From: an uncultured bacterium
GTDB lineage: Bacteria; Bacillota_I; Bacilli_A; RF39; UBA660
Reading direction: 5' to 3'
Assembly (NCBI GenBank): GCA_905216155.1
Contig: CAJMSU010000011.1
Location: forward strand, 1 to 51,204
DNA: 51,204 nucleotides
Positions 44,113 through 51,204 of this stretch are shown piece by piece (the stretch's first letter is position 1; every line of letters starts with the position of its first letter). Position numbers and translations under genes: made by a program. Under the pieces are notes generated by a model. That model saw nothing but the letters and a program-made list of their open reading frames with translations, was not told the origin of the DNA and made no database searches.

Positions 44113-44411
44113 AATTCATCAATATATTTTTTTAATTGTTTTGATTCAGGACCAAGTATTATTTTTAATTGATTATCAATTTCAACAATACCCTTAGCAC
44201 CTAATTTTTGAATTCCTTCTTTATTTGCTTTAGTTACATCTTTTAAAGTAACCTTAAATCTTGATAGATTTATTTCCGTATCAATTATATTTTCTCTACC
44301 ACCTAAAAGTTCAACTAATTTATTAAAATCAAGTTTCGCTTCTTTTTTAGTTGCTTTTAAAATTGCAAGTAAAACAATAATTAACACTACTGCTATAATT
44401 AAATATTCCAT
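44106..44411 (-). CDS. Membrane-anchored PTS EIIB-like domain lacking the active cysteine
   Basis: About 101 residues: N-terminal membrane helix (EYLIIAVVLIIVLLAILKA), then one EIIB (glucose/sucrose type) fold: LVELLGGRENIIDTEIN, SRFKVTLKDVTKANKEGIQKLGAKGIVEI, IILGPESKQLKKYIDEL. In true EIIB the motif is (A)C-x-T-R-L-R; here Cys is replaced by Asn (INLSRFKV), so it cannot carry the phosphate. It is probably a structural or sensory relative. The ATG at 44409-44411 follows GTGGTGA and is preferred to the GTG at 44423. Placed just after the type VII-linked operon terminator. Confidence 0.8.
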   Translation of the reverse strand: MEYLIIAVVLIIVLLAILKATKKEAKLDFNKLVELLGGRENIIDTEINLSRFKVTLKDVTKANKEGIQKLGAKGIVEIDNQLKIILGPESKQLKKYIDELK

Positions 44412-44441
44412 TTTATTCACCACTATAAGTATACTATATTA

Positions 44442-44473
44442 TAAAAAAAAAAGAAAGAGTTTTTACAAACTCT
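44442..44473 (-). terminator. Terminator of the WXG100 operon
   Basis: On the minus strand AGAGTTT (44467-44473) / AAACTCT (44456-44462), then TTCTTTTTTTTTT; the loop holds the end of the DUF4176 gene. Confidence 0.75.
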
Positions 44474-44819
44474 CTATATCTATAAGTGGTTTTGAAGGTT
44501 TTATTACTTCCTCTACCTGTTCTTCTTCAGAATCATCTTCATACATTTTTGAAAGTGTTTCATTTACTTTTATTTTATATTCCTTACTTTCTTCATCTTC
44601 ATATCCTATAAAATATACTTCTTCTATATCTTCATGATCAAAAACATAATTTTCTTCAGAACTAATAACTCCCTCTGGATATAAGCATCCACAATAATCA
44701 TATACATATTCAGGTTCTTCTTCAGCCATTGGGGCATAACCTGTAATCATTAATCTTTTATTTCCACCTTCAAGTCTTACAACAGATCCTATTGGTAAAA
44801 AATCAATTTGTGTTTCCAT
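44463..44819 (-). CDS. DUF4176 protein, type VII secretion-associated
   Basis: 118 residues. LPIGSVVRLEGGNKRLMITGYAP, YDYCGCLYPEGV, FDHEDIEEVYFIGYEDEE are the DUF4176 signatures. The family is found in type VIIb (Ess/Yuk) loci of Firmicutes; its role is unknown. Acidic C-terminal tail. Last gene of the operon, 14 bp after the coiled-coil gene; AAAGGGAGATA ribosome site. Confidence 0.85.
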   Translation of the reverse strand: METQIDFLPIGSVVRLEGGNKRLMITGYAPMAEEEPEYVYDYCGCLYPEGVISSEENYVFDHEDIEEVYFIGYEDEESKEYKIKVNETLSKMYEDDSEEEQVEEVIKPSKPLIDIESL

Positions 44820-44833
44820 ATTATCTCCCTTTC

Positions 44834-46531
44834 TTATTCTAATTCCTCGTCTTCATTATCATCATCATATGAATCACTAATATTTATATCACTTGAGTCA
44901 TCTAAAACAAGTTTATTAATAGAACCTGCTCTATATTTTTCTGATGATACTTCTTTTTGTGGAGCTTGATAAGCATAAGTTGTATCGTCACTACCTGAAT
45001 CATCATCATTATTATTATCAAAGTCATCCTCAAAAGCACCATTATCGTCATCATTATCATATTCACTTGATTTATTTTTATTTTTTATATATCTAACTCC
45101 AGCAACTGTTGCAGCACCAGCAGCTGTCACACCAAGTATTGCTGGTATTGGACTACTTCCACCTTTTGATGTGCTACTACTATTACTAGTATCAGAATCA
45201 TCCTCAATTACTACTGTGTTTTCAGTATCATCAACATCTGTTGTTGTATCAGTATCATCTACTGTACTAGTAGTTGTATCACTAACAGTTGTATTATTAG
45301 TTGATGAATTATCACTAATACTAGAAGAAGGTTGATCATCAGACACAGTATTTTCTACTTCATTAGTTGATTGTACAGTATTTGCTTGCTTTGTCCAAGA
45401 ACTATTACCACTTGTATTAGTATTTGATGATTGTGTAAATTGATTTTCATTAGATTTATTTATTTCTTGTTGTAAATTATTATTTTCATTAGTTAAATTT
45501 GTCTTATCTTGTTCCAAAGTATTAACCTTATTAGTCAATTCATCCACCTTATTATTAGTCTCAGTTATTTTTTGTTCATAAGAATTTTTAATTTCTTCTT
45601 GAGCTTTTTGAGAATTAGCTTTTTCTGTTTGAATTTGTTTTTCTTTATCAGCTATTATCTCATTATATCTCTTTTCACTAGATCTTTGCACGTTTTTATA
45701 CTTCTTTATAATCTTTTGTGCAGCCTTATTTTCTGCAGTCAATTTTTTCAATTGCTTTGAATATTTTTTCAATAATTTATCCTGTTTTTTTATTGTTTTT
45801 TGTGTCTTTGTACTTTTTGTTGTTTTATTACTATTCTTATTTTGTGGTACTTTTGTTTCTGTTTTTTTACTAGTGTTACTATTTGTTGACGTATTACTAT
45901 CTGGAGCTTTTGGTATTTTTGGAGTCTTTGATCCTAGTTTTGCAATTTTTTCTTTTGCTTCTTTTAATAAATTATCAACTTGTTTTTTAGTTTTAGCATT
46001 ATTAATTTTTTTCTTATATTCTGAAATTATTGAACTCGCACCCGAAACATTACTACCATAAGTTCCCAATGAATTCTTTGCTGATTTCTTTTTTCTTTTT
46101 AATTTTTGCTGTTTTTCTTTTTCTTTATCATCGTTTGTTGTAGTATCATTTTTAGGCTCAGTTTTTTTCTTTGTATACTTATACCCTGGCACTTGTTGGA
46201 AACACCAATGATTATAACGCCATTCTTTTTTTCCTATAATTTTTGCACAAGTTTTAACATCATAATCATTTTCATTAAACTTTTTTGAATCCTCATATGC
46301 AGTATTTAACTCTTTGATATAATCTTTAACCATTTTTAACACATTTTCTGTTCTCTTTTTTAAATTTGCCGCACGAGAATAAAAATCTTGTTTATCATAT
46401 CCTGATAAATATTTCATAGCATCACCCAAATCAGTAATAGCATTATCATAATACTCTTTTGAATTCTCTAAATACTGTTTTGTCTGATAAACTTTTTCTT
46501 GATCTATTATAGTTATTGTTTTTTTTGCCAT
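44834..46531 (-). CDS. Large Ser/Thr/Asn-rich coiled-coil membrane protein, type VII-linked
   Basis: 565 residues: N-terminal helical domain (about 1-95, LXG/WXG-like in character), a Trp/Cys-containing patch (KKEWRYNHWCFQQVPGYKY, about 103-121), Lys/Thr/Asn-rich spacer, a long coiled coil (about 250-355), a Ser/Thr/Asn/Asp low-complexity stretch (about 360-455), one membrane segment (PIPAILGVTAAGAATVAGV, about 460-480) and a very acidic tail. It could be a substrate or a membrane component of the secretion system; none of the named Ess/Yuk proteins match. Low-complexity parts make homology searching unreliable. Confidence 0.75.
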   Translation of the reverse strand: MAKKTITIIDQEKVYQTKQYLENSKEYYDNAITDLGDAMKYLSGYDKQDFYSRAANLKKRTENVLKMVKDYIKELNTAYEDSKKFNENDYDVKTCAKIIGKKEWRYNHWCFQQVPGYKYTKKKTEPKNDTTTNDDKEKEKQQKLKRKKKSAKNSLGTYGSNVSGASSIISEYKKKINNAKTKKQVDNLLKEAKEKIAKLGSKTPKIPKAPDSNTSTNSNTSKKTETKVPQNKNSNKTTKSTKTQKTIKKQDKLLKKYSKQLKKLTAENKAAQKIIKKYKNVQRSSEKRYNEIIADKEKQIQTEKANSQKAQEEIKNSYEQKITETNNKVDELTNKVNTLEQDKTNLTNENNNLQQEINKSNENQFTQSSNTNTSGNSSWTKQANTVQSTNEVENTVSDDQPSSSISDNSSTNNTTVSDTTTSTVDDTDTTTDVDDTENTVVIEDDSDTSNSSSTSKGGSSPIPAILGVTAAGAATVAGVRYIKNKNKSSEYDNDDDNGAFEDDFDNNNDDDSGSDDTTYAYQAPQKEVSSEKYRAGSINKLVLDDSSDINISDSYDDDNEDEELE

Positions 46532-46548
46532 AAAAAGACTCCCTTTAC

Positions 46549-46848
46549 TTATATTTTCCTATTATATTGACTATTTTTATAATATTCTGATTTATCTTTT
46601 GCTATTTGTGAATTTATATCATCATATAAAGTCTTTACATCTTTTTTTATACTTCTGGTCTCTTGTAACACATTTTGATATAATCTATCTGCAAATTGTA
46701 CACTATCGCCTTCTACTTGATAATCTTTTTTGCTAATATATTTGTCTGCTTTGTTTACCCATTCTTCAGCTTTATTTATTCCTTCATAACATAGAGCGCC
46801 TCCTAGCACATTATCCAATTGATTCGCAGCACTATCAATATTTGCCAT
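46549..46848 (-). CDS. Small helical type VII-associated protein
   Basis: 99 residues: ANIDSAANQLDNVLGG..., predicted two-helix with no classical WXG turn, although a Trp sits in EEWVNKADKY. Size and place (between two WXG100 genes and the coiled-coil protein) suggest a secreted partner or chaperone. AAAAAGGAGGAAA site. A 20-bp inverted repeat lies directly upstream. Confidence 0.7.
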   Translation of the reverse strand: MANIDSAANQLDNVLGGALCYEGINKAEEWVNKADKYISKKDYQVEGDSVQFADRLYQNVLQETRSIKKDVKTLYDDINSQIAKDKSEYYKNSQYNRKI

Positions 46849-46868
46849 ACAATTTCCTCCTTTTTATT

Positions 46869-46912
46869 ATGCATAGTAAATAAAAGAAACTCTTCTTTTA
46901 TTTACTATGCAT
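46869..46912. repeat. Perfect 20-bp inverted repeat (intercistronic hairpin)
   Basis: ATGCATAGTAAATAAAAGAA (46869-46888), 4-nt loop, exact complement at 46893-46912. A second small hairpin GCATT/AATGC with T6 follows at 46914-46935. The stem lacks a U tract on the minus strand, so it is not an intrinsic terminator for that direction; it lies between two WXG100-operon genes. Confidence 0.9.
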
Positions 46913-46933
46913 TGCATTTAGCAATGCACTTTT

Positions 46934-47212
46934 TTATTTTTGATTACTATAAGCTTCTGCTTCTGCAACAGCTGTTTGAACATTACTTGCACTAAGTTTC
47001 ATTGCTTCCATTGTTTGTGGAATATCAGTTGAGTAATGTTTCTCCCAATCAGTTCTTAAAGCCTCAGACCAATTTGTTTGAATATTTTCTGGTATATGTC
47101 TTTTAATTTGAGCTTCTAATGTTGCCATATCTTCAGTAATAGTATTTACTATACTTAAAATTTGAGAGGCATTTTCTCTAGCAGCTTCACTTTTTACTAT
47201 AATACTAGGCAT
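46934..47212 (-). CDS. WXG100 (ESAT-6-like) protein
   Basis: 92 residues forming a helical hairpin. A Trp-containing turn (NWSEALRTDWEKHY) stands in place of strict W-x-G. Secreted dimer type substrate of type VII secretion; C-terminal AEAEAYSNQK resembles the YxxxD/E export signal. AAAGGAGAAA site. Confidence 0.85.
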   Translation of the reverse strand: MPSIIVKSEAARENASQILSIVNTITEDMATLEAQIKRHIPENIQTNWSEALRTDWEKHYSTDIPQTMEAMKLSASNVQTAVAEAEAYSNQK

Positions 47213-47233
47213 ACTTTATTTCTCCTTTCAAAA

Positions 47234-47524
47234 CTATTTCATACTTCCTTTAATTTCACCAAGCATATCTGTGAATGCAGTTTGTTTAGCACCCATATAA
47301 CGTTCACCATCATCAATTAATTGAGCAATACTATTGAAAGTTGCTCTTTTTTCTTCAAATTTTCTAAGTAAATCATCTGCTGGTGGACCTTGTAAATTTC
47401 CTTTTGTAATTTCGTTGATTAAGTTTGTTAATTTAACTAAATTTGCTTTATATTCTTCCCCTGCTGTTATGAAAGATTGTTTAAATTGTTCCATTGCTTG
47501 TGAATCAACACGAATCTCTGCCAT
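47234..47524 (-). CDS. WXG100-superfamily protein (variant lacking WXG)
   Basis: 96 residues: helix (SQAMEQFKQSFITAGEEYKANLVKLTNLINEI), turn LQGPPADDLLRKF, second helix (EEKRATFNSIAQLIDDGERYMG). Length and hairpin design match WXG100/EsxA, with the W-x-G turn replaced by Gly-Pro-Pro-Ala. Strong AGGAGGTGAAC site. First gene of the operon. Confidence 0.8.
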   Translation of the reverse strand: MAEIRVDSQAMEQFKQSFITAGEEYKANLVKLTNLINEITKGNLQGPPADDLLRKFEEKRATFNSIAQLIDDGERYMGAKQTAFTDMLGEIKGSMK

Positions 47525-47598
47525 TTAGTTCACCTCCTATATTATTTTTATCAACTTTTAATAAGAACATACATATCTTCCTATATTCTTATAATTCA

Positions 47599-47627
47599 AT
47601 TATGAACTAAATATATTTTAATGTCAA
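47599..47627 (-). promoter_or_regulatory. Promoter of the WXG100 operon
   Basis: On the minus strand TTGACA (47622-47627, reading TGTCAA on plus), 17-nt spacer, CATAAT (47599-47604); perfect -35. Confidence 0.75.
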
Positions 47628-47708
47628 CATTCTTTACATTTTTTTACTGTAAACAAGATATGAATAATTTTTAATAATTAATCATACTGTTTTATAGGTG
47701 TTTATAAA

Positions 47709-47736
47709 CACATTTTTTATTCTTTTGAATACTCTA
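47709..47736 (+). promoter_or_regulatory. Sigma-K-like promoter candidate for the cotZ pair
   Basis: CACA (47709-47712), 15 nt, AATACTCTA (47728-47736), one mismatch to CATAnnnTA; same spacing as at 42168. The cot ATG follows 29 bp after the box, with a good leader. Confidence 0.35.
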
Positions 47737-47765
47737 TACTAGATAGAGATAAAGAGGTGGATAGT

Positions 47766-48140
47766 ATGAAACAAAATCGATGTATTACTAACTTATTAAA
47801 ATTTATAGATTTATTACAAAAAAACTCTACCAATGATAATTTTTGTGATTTAGGTTGTGATAAACCATTTTTAGGACCTGTGCGTAACAGTATTTGTTAT
47901 AATAGTCGACCTATAAGTATATATAATAAAAATGGAGAGGTTTTCACCGTTGAAAATGATGGTGTTACATACTCTAGATTTAGAGTAGAAAATGTATCTA
48001 ATGACTGTGTAAAACTTAGAGCACTTAATTATAATGCCAGTAATAATGATTATACTTCTACTAATAGTTATACTACTGTTAATACTAAGTGTATATGTGT
48101 TGTAAAATGCTTTAGTGATACTGTTGTTGATAATTTATAG
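47766..48140 (+). CDS. Spore coat protein, CotZ/CotY family (first copy)
   Basis: 124 residues. CDKPFLGPVRNSICYNSRPI, then FRVENVSNDCVKLRALNY and the C-terminal TKCICVVKCFSD match the Spore-coat_CotZ family pattern (Cys-rich, FRVE-x-V...C...L, and a final xC-x-CxxCL-type block). CotZ is a morphogenetic crust/outer-coat protein. Cysteines suggest disulphide cross-linking. The ATG at 47766-47768 follows AGAGGTGG; the GTG at 47757 lies in that site. First of a two-gene operon. Confidence 0.82.
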   Translation: MKQNRCITNLLKFIDLLQKNSTNDNFCDLGCDKPFLGPVRNSICYNSRPISIYNKNGEVFTVENDGVTYSRFRVENVSNDCVKLRALNYNASNNDYTSTNSYTTVNTKCICVVKCFSDTVVDNL

Positions 48141-48155
48141 AAAGGAGGATAGTTC

Positions 48156-48557
48156 ATGGACTGCAAAAAAGATGAAAGAGAATGTTCTTGTCTTTCTGAA
48201 ATACTTAGAAGAATAATAATGCTTCAAAGACAAGATTATGATGATGATACTCATACTGGATGTGATAAACCATATTTAGGACCTACTTGCACTAGTATTT
48301 GTTACAATACTAGACCTATAATGTTATACAATTGTTGCACTGGTACACCATGGAGTTTTGAATATGGAACAACTGGTGCTACATCAAATGTATTTAGAGT
48401 TGAAAGCTTAGATGAATGTTGCTGTACTTGTAGAATTTTAGCACCTTCTACCACAACAGAAAATGGATATATTTCAACTGGTGAATTCTTTACAATCAAC
48501 TTAGAATGTGTTGGAGCTTTAAAATGCTTAGCAGATACTTATATAGAATTATGCTAA
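48156..48557 (+). CDS. Spore coat protein, CotZ/CotY family (second copy)
   Basis: 133 residues, 15 bp after the first copy. Clearly paralogous: CDKPYLGPTCTSICYNTRPI, FRVESLDECCCTCRIL, LECVGALKCLAD. Many cysteines (about 15), including CCCTC and NCCTG. N-terminal helical part (KDERECSCLSEILRRIIML) is related to B. subtilis CotZ/CotY beginnings. AAAGGAGGATAG site. Tandem cotZ-like paralogues (like cotY-cotZ) suggest a cross-linked outer layer. Confidence 0.85.
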   Translation: MDCKKDERECSCLSEILRRIIMLQRQDYDDDTHTGCDKPYLGPTCTSICYNTRPIMLYNCCTGTPWSFEYGTTGATSNVFRVESLDECCCTCRILAPSTTTENGYISTGEFFTINLECVGALKCLADTYIELC

Positions 48558-48560
48558 CTA

Positions 48561-48601
48561 CAAAAAAATAAGAAACACTTCTTTTTGAAGGTTTCTTTTT
48601 T
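48561..48601. terminator. Terminator of the cotZ-like operon
   Basis: AAGAAAC (48568-48574) plus CTTC pairing with GAAG and GTTTCTT (48589-48595), T tract on the right and A tract on the left; serves both the cot genes and the convergent 48600 gene. Confidence 0.8.
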
Positions 48602-48899
48602 ATTTTAATCTTTTTATACTTTTAATATCCCCAATAGCAATTATTTCATTATCAAGTGTTACTACATTCTCCCTAGTTTTAGCTACTAAACTAGTATTAT
48701 ATACCTTTTTATTAGTTACTATTTCTACTGGTATATTATAAGAATAACCAATCCCACTAAAGATATTATTAATCTCTTCCTCTATACTAATATTACTTGC
48801 AGTACTTATTACATCCTCATTTCTTAAATAACATACTTCCCTATTATTTTTAATCTTTTTTGTAAAATTATTTTTGTAAATTTCTGGTAATTTTTTCAT
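48600..48899 (-). CDS. Small protein of unknown function near coat genes
   Basis: 99 residues: VCYLRNEDVISTASNISIEEE, then KTRENVVTLDNEIIAIGDIKSI, which has the look of a small beta-barrel or Sm-like edge. No family recognised. AAGGAGAGAAA site. It sits between the cotZ-like genes and the divergent SEDS gene, so a spore function is conceivable. Confidence 0.65.
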   Translation of the reverse strand: MKKLPEIYKNNFTKKIKNNREVCYLRNEDVISTASNISIEEEINNIFSGIGYSYNIPVEIVTNKKVYNTSLVAKTRENVVTLDNEIIAIGDIKSIKRLK

Positions 48900-48985
48900 A
48901 TAATTTCTCTCCTTAAAATATTTTATGATTTTTATGATAAAAGTTGTATGTTTTTGGTATAATATATAAGAAAGGAAGACGTATT

Positions 48986-50110
48986 ATGAATAAAAAAATA
49001 AATTTAAAAATTTTAATACCCATTTGTATACTTGCTTTAATTAGTGTTTTTACTATATATAGTGCTAGTACATATACATCAAAATCTTTAGGTAATCTTG
49101 CACTAAAACAAGTTATTTGGTATCTAGTAGGCTCTGTATTAGTTATATTTATAATTAGAATGAGAAATGAATATTTATATAGACATACTAAAATTTTATA
49201 TATACTTGGAAATATATTGTTACTTGGTCTTTTATTTTTTGCAGAACCAATTAATAATAGTAGATGTTGGTACACAATACCTGGAATTGGTAGTTTTCAA
49301 CCTAGTGAATTTATGAAAATATTTATTATGTTAATGCTCGCTACTCTTATTCATGAATTTAGGATTGATTATAATGACCCATCTATCAAAGATGAAGCAA
49401 TTTTTATATTAAAAACACTAATTGTTGTATTAATACCATCTATACTTACATTCTTACAACCAGATACTGGTGCCGTTATAATTTACTTTGTAATATATTT
49501 CTGTATGATGTTTTTATCCGGTATTAGAATCAGATGGTTCGTTATATTATTTTTAATTATATTTTTAATACTATCTATTGTTCTTGGGCTATACTTTTTT
49601 AATGAAAATGCATTTATTAATTTATTTGGAACATCATTTTATTATAGACTTGATAGAATATTTGATTGGCAATCCGGATCTGGCCTACAACTTGAAAATG
49701 CATTAGCAGCAATCGGATCAGCAGGTATTTTTGGACATGGATTTAACAAAACACCAATATATTTTCCAGAATCCTCAACAGATTTTATATTTGCAGTTTT
49801 TGCATCTAACTTTGGCTTATTTGGAGTTTTATTTTTAATTGGTATTATAGTTTATTTAGATATTAATATTATAAGTCTTGCCAAAAGAAAAATCATTGAT
49901 AAAGACAAATACATAGTAGCAGGCATTACTGGTATGCTTCTATTTCAACAAATTCAAAATATTGGTATGACAGTTGGTCTATTTCCAATTACCGGAATTA
50001 CTCTTCCGTTTGTTAGTTATGGAGGATCAAGCCTACTTTCTTATATGTTAATAGTTGGAATACTTCTTAACATTTCCATGGAAAAAGCAAAACATTATAA
50101 ATATAAATAA
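48986..50110 (+). CDS. SEDS-family peptidoglycan polymerase (RodA/FtsW/SpoVE type)
   Basis: About 374 residues, roughly ten membrane segments. NNSRCWYTIPGIGSFQPSEFM, LTFLQPDTGAVIIY, PESSTDFIFAVFASNFGLFG and TLPFVSYGGSS match the SEDS signatures. RodA-like membership is likely, as the dcw cluster holds the other. The ATG at 48986 follows AAAGGAAG; earlier in-frame starts lack a site. Location beside coat genes and the presence of spoVD make SpoVE a real alternative. Confidence 0.88.
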   Translation: MNKKINLKILIPICILALISVFTIYSASTYTSKSLGNLALKQVIWYLVGSVLVIFIIRMRNEYLYRHTKILYILGNILLLGLLFFAEPINNSRCWYTIPGIGSFQPSEFMKIFIMLMLATLIHEFRIDYNDPSIKDEAIFILKTLIVVLIPSILTFLQPDTGAVIIYFVIYFCMMFLSGIRIRWFVILFLIIFLILSIVLGLYFFNENAFINLFGTSFYYRLDRIFDWQSGSGLQLENALAAIGSAGIFGHGFNKTPIYFPESSTDFIFAVFASNFGLFGVLFLIGIIVYLDINIISLAKRKIIDKDKYIVAGITGMLLFQQIQNIGMTVGLFPITGITLPFVSYGGSSLLSYMLIVGILLNISMEKAKHYKYK

Positions 50111-50145
50111 GATTCACTTTTATTTAGTGAATCTTATTATTTTTT
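50109..50145. terminator. Terminator after the SEDS gene (bidirectional)
   Basis: AAGATTCACT (50109-50118) / AGTGAATCTT (50126-50135), then ATTATTTTTTT; also serves the convergent 50137 gene. Confidence 0.8.
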
Positions 50146-50994
50146 TATATTATTTATTCGTTCTATACTAAGTCCTGTACATCTTGATATAGTTTCTATA
50201 TTTATACCTTCTTTTATCATAGATAAAGCTATAGTTTTAGATCTTTCTAAAGAACCTTCCTTTAAACCTTCTTCTTTATATTCCTTTTTTAAAGAATTCA
50301 TAATTTTTCTGTTATCCTCTTCTGCACTCATATATTCTCTAAATTCTGGATCTTGATTTACTTCTTCTAAATTTCTCATAAATGACTCCACCATCCTATC
50401 ATTTTTAGATAATTTTACTAAATCCTTAGGCTCTAAATCTAACATGATCAAGTACTTATTATCCTCTATTTTCTTCTTGTCATTATCATACCAAAATTCT
50501 TTATATTTATCCATATTTAATTCGTAAATTTCAAAATTTTTAACATATAGACTATTATCTTTATCCCTTATTTTATAGCATCTTAATAATGAATTATCTT
50601 TTAAACCATAACTTAAATTTATTTGAATAAATAATGTATCATCATCATAATTTTGTCCTATTAATGTATGATGAGAATATATATCGCATAAATAAGCCAT
50701 ATTTCTTGGATGAACATAACTTTTATCACTAGAATTAACTTCTATTTCAATAGTACCAATATTTGTCTTTAATATAGCATCTAAGTGTTTTCTAGCAATA
50801 TAAATGTTTCTACTATTTCTTTCTTGATTTTTAATATCAATTTCACTAATTTCTACTTTTAAAATAGACTCTAATAAAATTTTCAATAAATCCTTATTCT
50901 TTTCATTTAACATAACCTCTTTAAAGGCTCGATCCCATTTACAAGTATAAAACTTATTAAACTGATTTTCTGTTTTTATAAAATCCCCTCCCAT
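50137..50994 (-). CDS. Rpn/PD-(D/E)XK-family putative nuclease (transposase-like)
   Basis: About 285 residues. The N-terminal domain (DRAFKEVMLNEKNKDLLKIL, HLDAILKTNIGTIEIEVN) matches the PDDEXK_2/Rpn family: an early Asp and a later E-I-E-V strand, but the usual Lys is Asn here, so activity is uncertain. A C-terminal part EGLKEGSLERSKTIALSM and EGINIETISRCTGLSIERI is typical of these proteins. Such genes spread as recombination-promoting nucleases. Start uncertain: ATG at 50994, while GGAGGGG lies downstream of it, before an ATA codon. Confidence 0.8.
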   Translation of the reverse strand: MGGDFIKTENQFNKFYTCKWDRAFKEVMLNEKNKDLLKILLESILKVEISEIDIKNQERNSRNIYIARKHLDAILKTNIGTIEIEVNSSDKSYVHPRNMAYLCDIYSHHTLIGQNYDDDTLFIQINLSYGLKDNSLLRCYKIRDKDNSLYVKNFEIYELNMDKYKEFWYDNDKKKIEDNKYLIMLDLEPKDLVKLSKNDRMVESFMRNLEEVNQDPEFREYMSAEEDNRKIMNSLKKEYKEEGLKEGSLERSKTIALSMIKEGINIETISRCTGLSIERINNIKK

Positions 50995-51063
50995 AAACAA
51001 AATTTAATCAACTATAACAGAAAAAAATTATATATACAAATCACTAATTAACAAAAACAAAAT

Positions 51064-51088
51064 AAAAAAATGCATGAAAATACATTTT
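51064..51088 (-). terminator. Terminator after the 51102 gene
   Basis: On the minus strand AAAATG / CATTTT hairpin, then T4 or more; short stem. Confidence 0.5.
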
Positions 51089-51101
51089 CTTATTAAGTAA
51101 T

Positions 51102-51204
51102 TTATTTAATTAATCTATCTAATACATATAAATTATCAAGTTTTATATAAAATTTTTTTATATAATATATACTTTTTATTTTCTTAATCACTTTCTTTTC
51201 GGAT
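51102..51204 (-). CDS. C-terminus of a gene entering from the right edge
   Basis: A minus-strand frame stays open from the edge to TAA at 51102-51104, giving 33 residues ending IKLDNLYVLDRLIK. It is followed by a terminator-like hairpin. Too short for identification, and in AT-rich DNA could be chance. Confidence 0.4.
   Translation of the reverse strand, partial: SEKKVIKKIKSIYYIKKFYIKLDNLYVLDRLIK

Overview
The window comes from a very AT-rich, low-GC Gram-positive bacterium (Bacillota, most likely class Bacilli or a neighbouring uncultured lineage). It uses TGA as a stop codon (for example at 1807 and 5674), so it does not use the Mycoplasma code. Taxon markers are a dcw cell-wall/division cluster headed by mraZ, a PolC-type replicase, WXG100 proteins, and two CotZ-family spore coat proteins. 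The coat genes indicate a spore former. Nearly all genes lie on the minus strand and carry good Shine-Dalgarno sites. Many start sites were moved inward to codons correctly spaced from that site.

Layout: 1-461 is a decapitated NRPS adenylation-domain fragment; 505-1809 is a membrane-anchored surface protein. From 22.7 kb down to 1.8 kb runs an expanded, rearranged dcw region: mraZ, rsmH, ftsL, pbpB, three single-pass membrane proteins, a MYG1-family protein, spoVD (split), a DUF3419-like protein, mnmA, a coiled-coil protein, mraY, lemA with a TPM-domain gene, and ftsW/spoVE. 22.8-27.8 kb holds a TPR protein, pnp, an unknown gene and rpsO with a probable S15 leader. 27.8-32.8 kb is an HD-hydrolase/SF2-helicase/small-protein module. 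33-41 kb has a VanY-TruB fusion, polC and two unknown genes; 41-43.8 kb has ferredoxin, a pseudouridine synthase, a small probable coat-type protein and an orphan histidine kinase. 44-47.6 kb is a type VII-secretion-associated operon (two WXG100 genes, a long coiled-coil membrane protein, DUF4176). 47.7-50.1 kb has two cotZ-like genes, an unknown gene and a second SEDS (RodA/FtsW/SpoVE) gene; then an Rpn-type nuclease and the tail of one more gene.

Most striking: a 5.08-kb element (10005-15080), carrying a large serine recombinase, YibE/YibF-like membrane proteins and an ISLre2-type remnant, sits inside spoVD exactly between the codons for Phe293 and Lys294, that is, inside the catalytic SxxK motif (S291-T-F-K294). 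Precise excision would rejoin a 634-residue penicillin-binding protein in frame. The element ends form an 18-of-20 inverted repeat centred on an AA dinucleotide, as expected for a serine-integrase attP. The arrangement parallels the skin element of sigK and SP-beta in spsM, but here it interrupts the transpeptidase for spore cortex. A cytoplasmic VanY-TruB fusion is the second most unusual gene.
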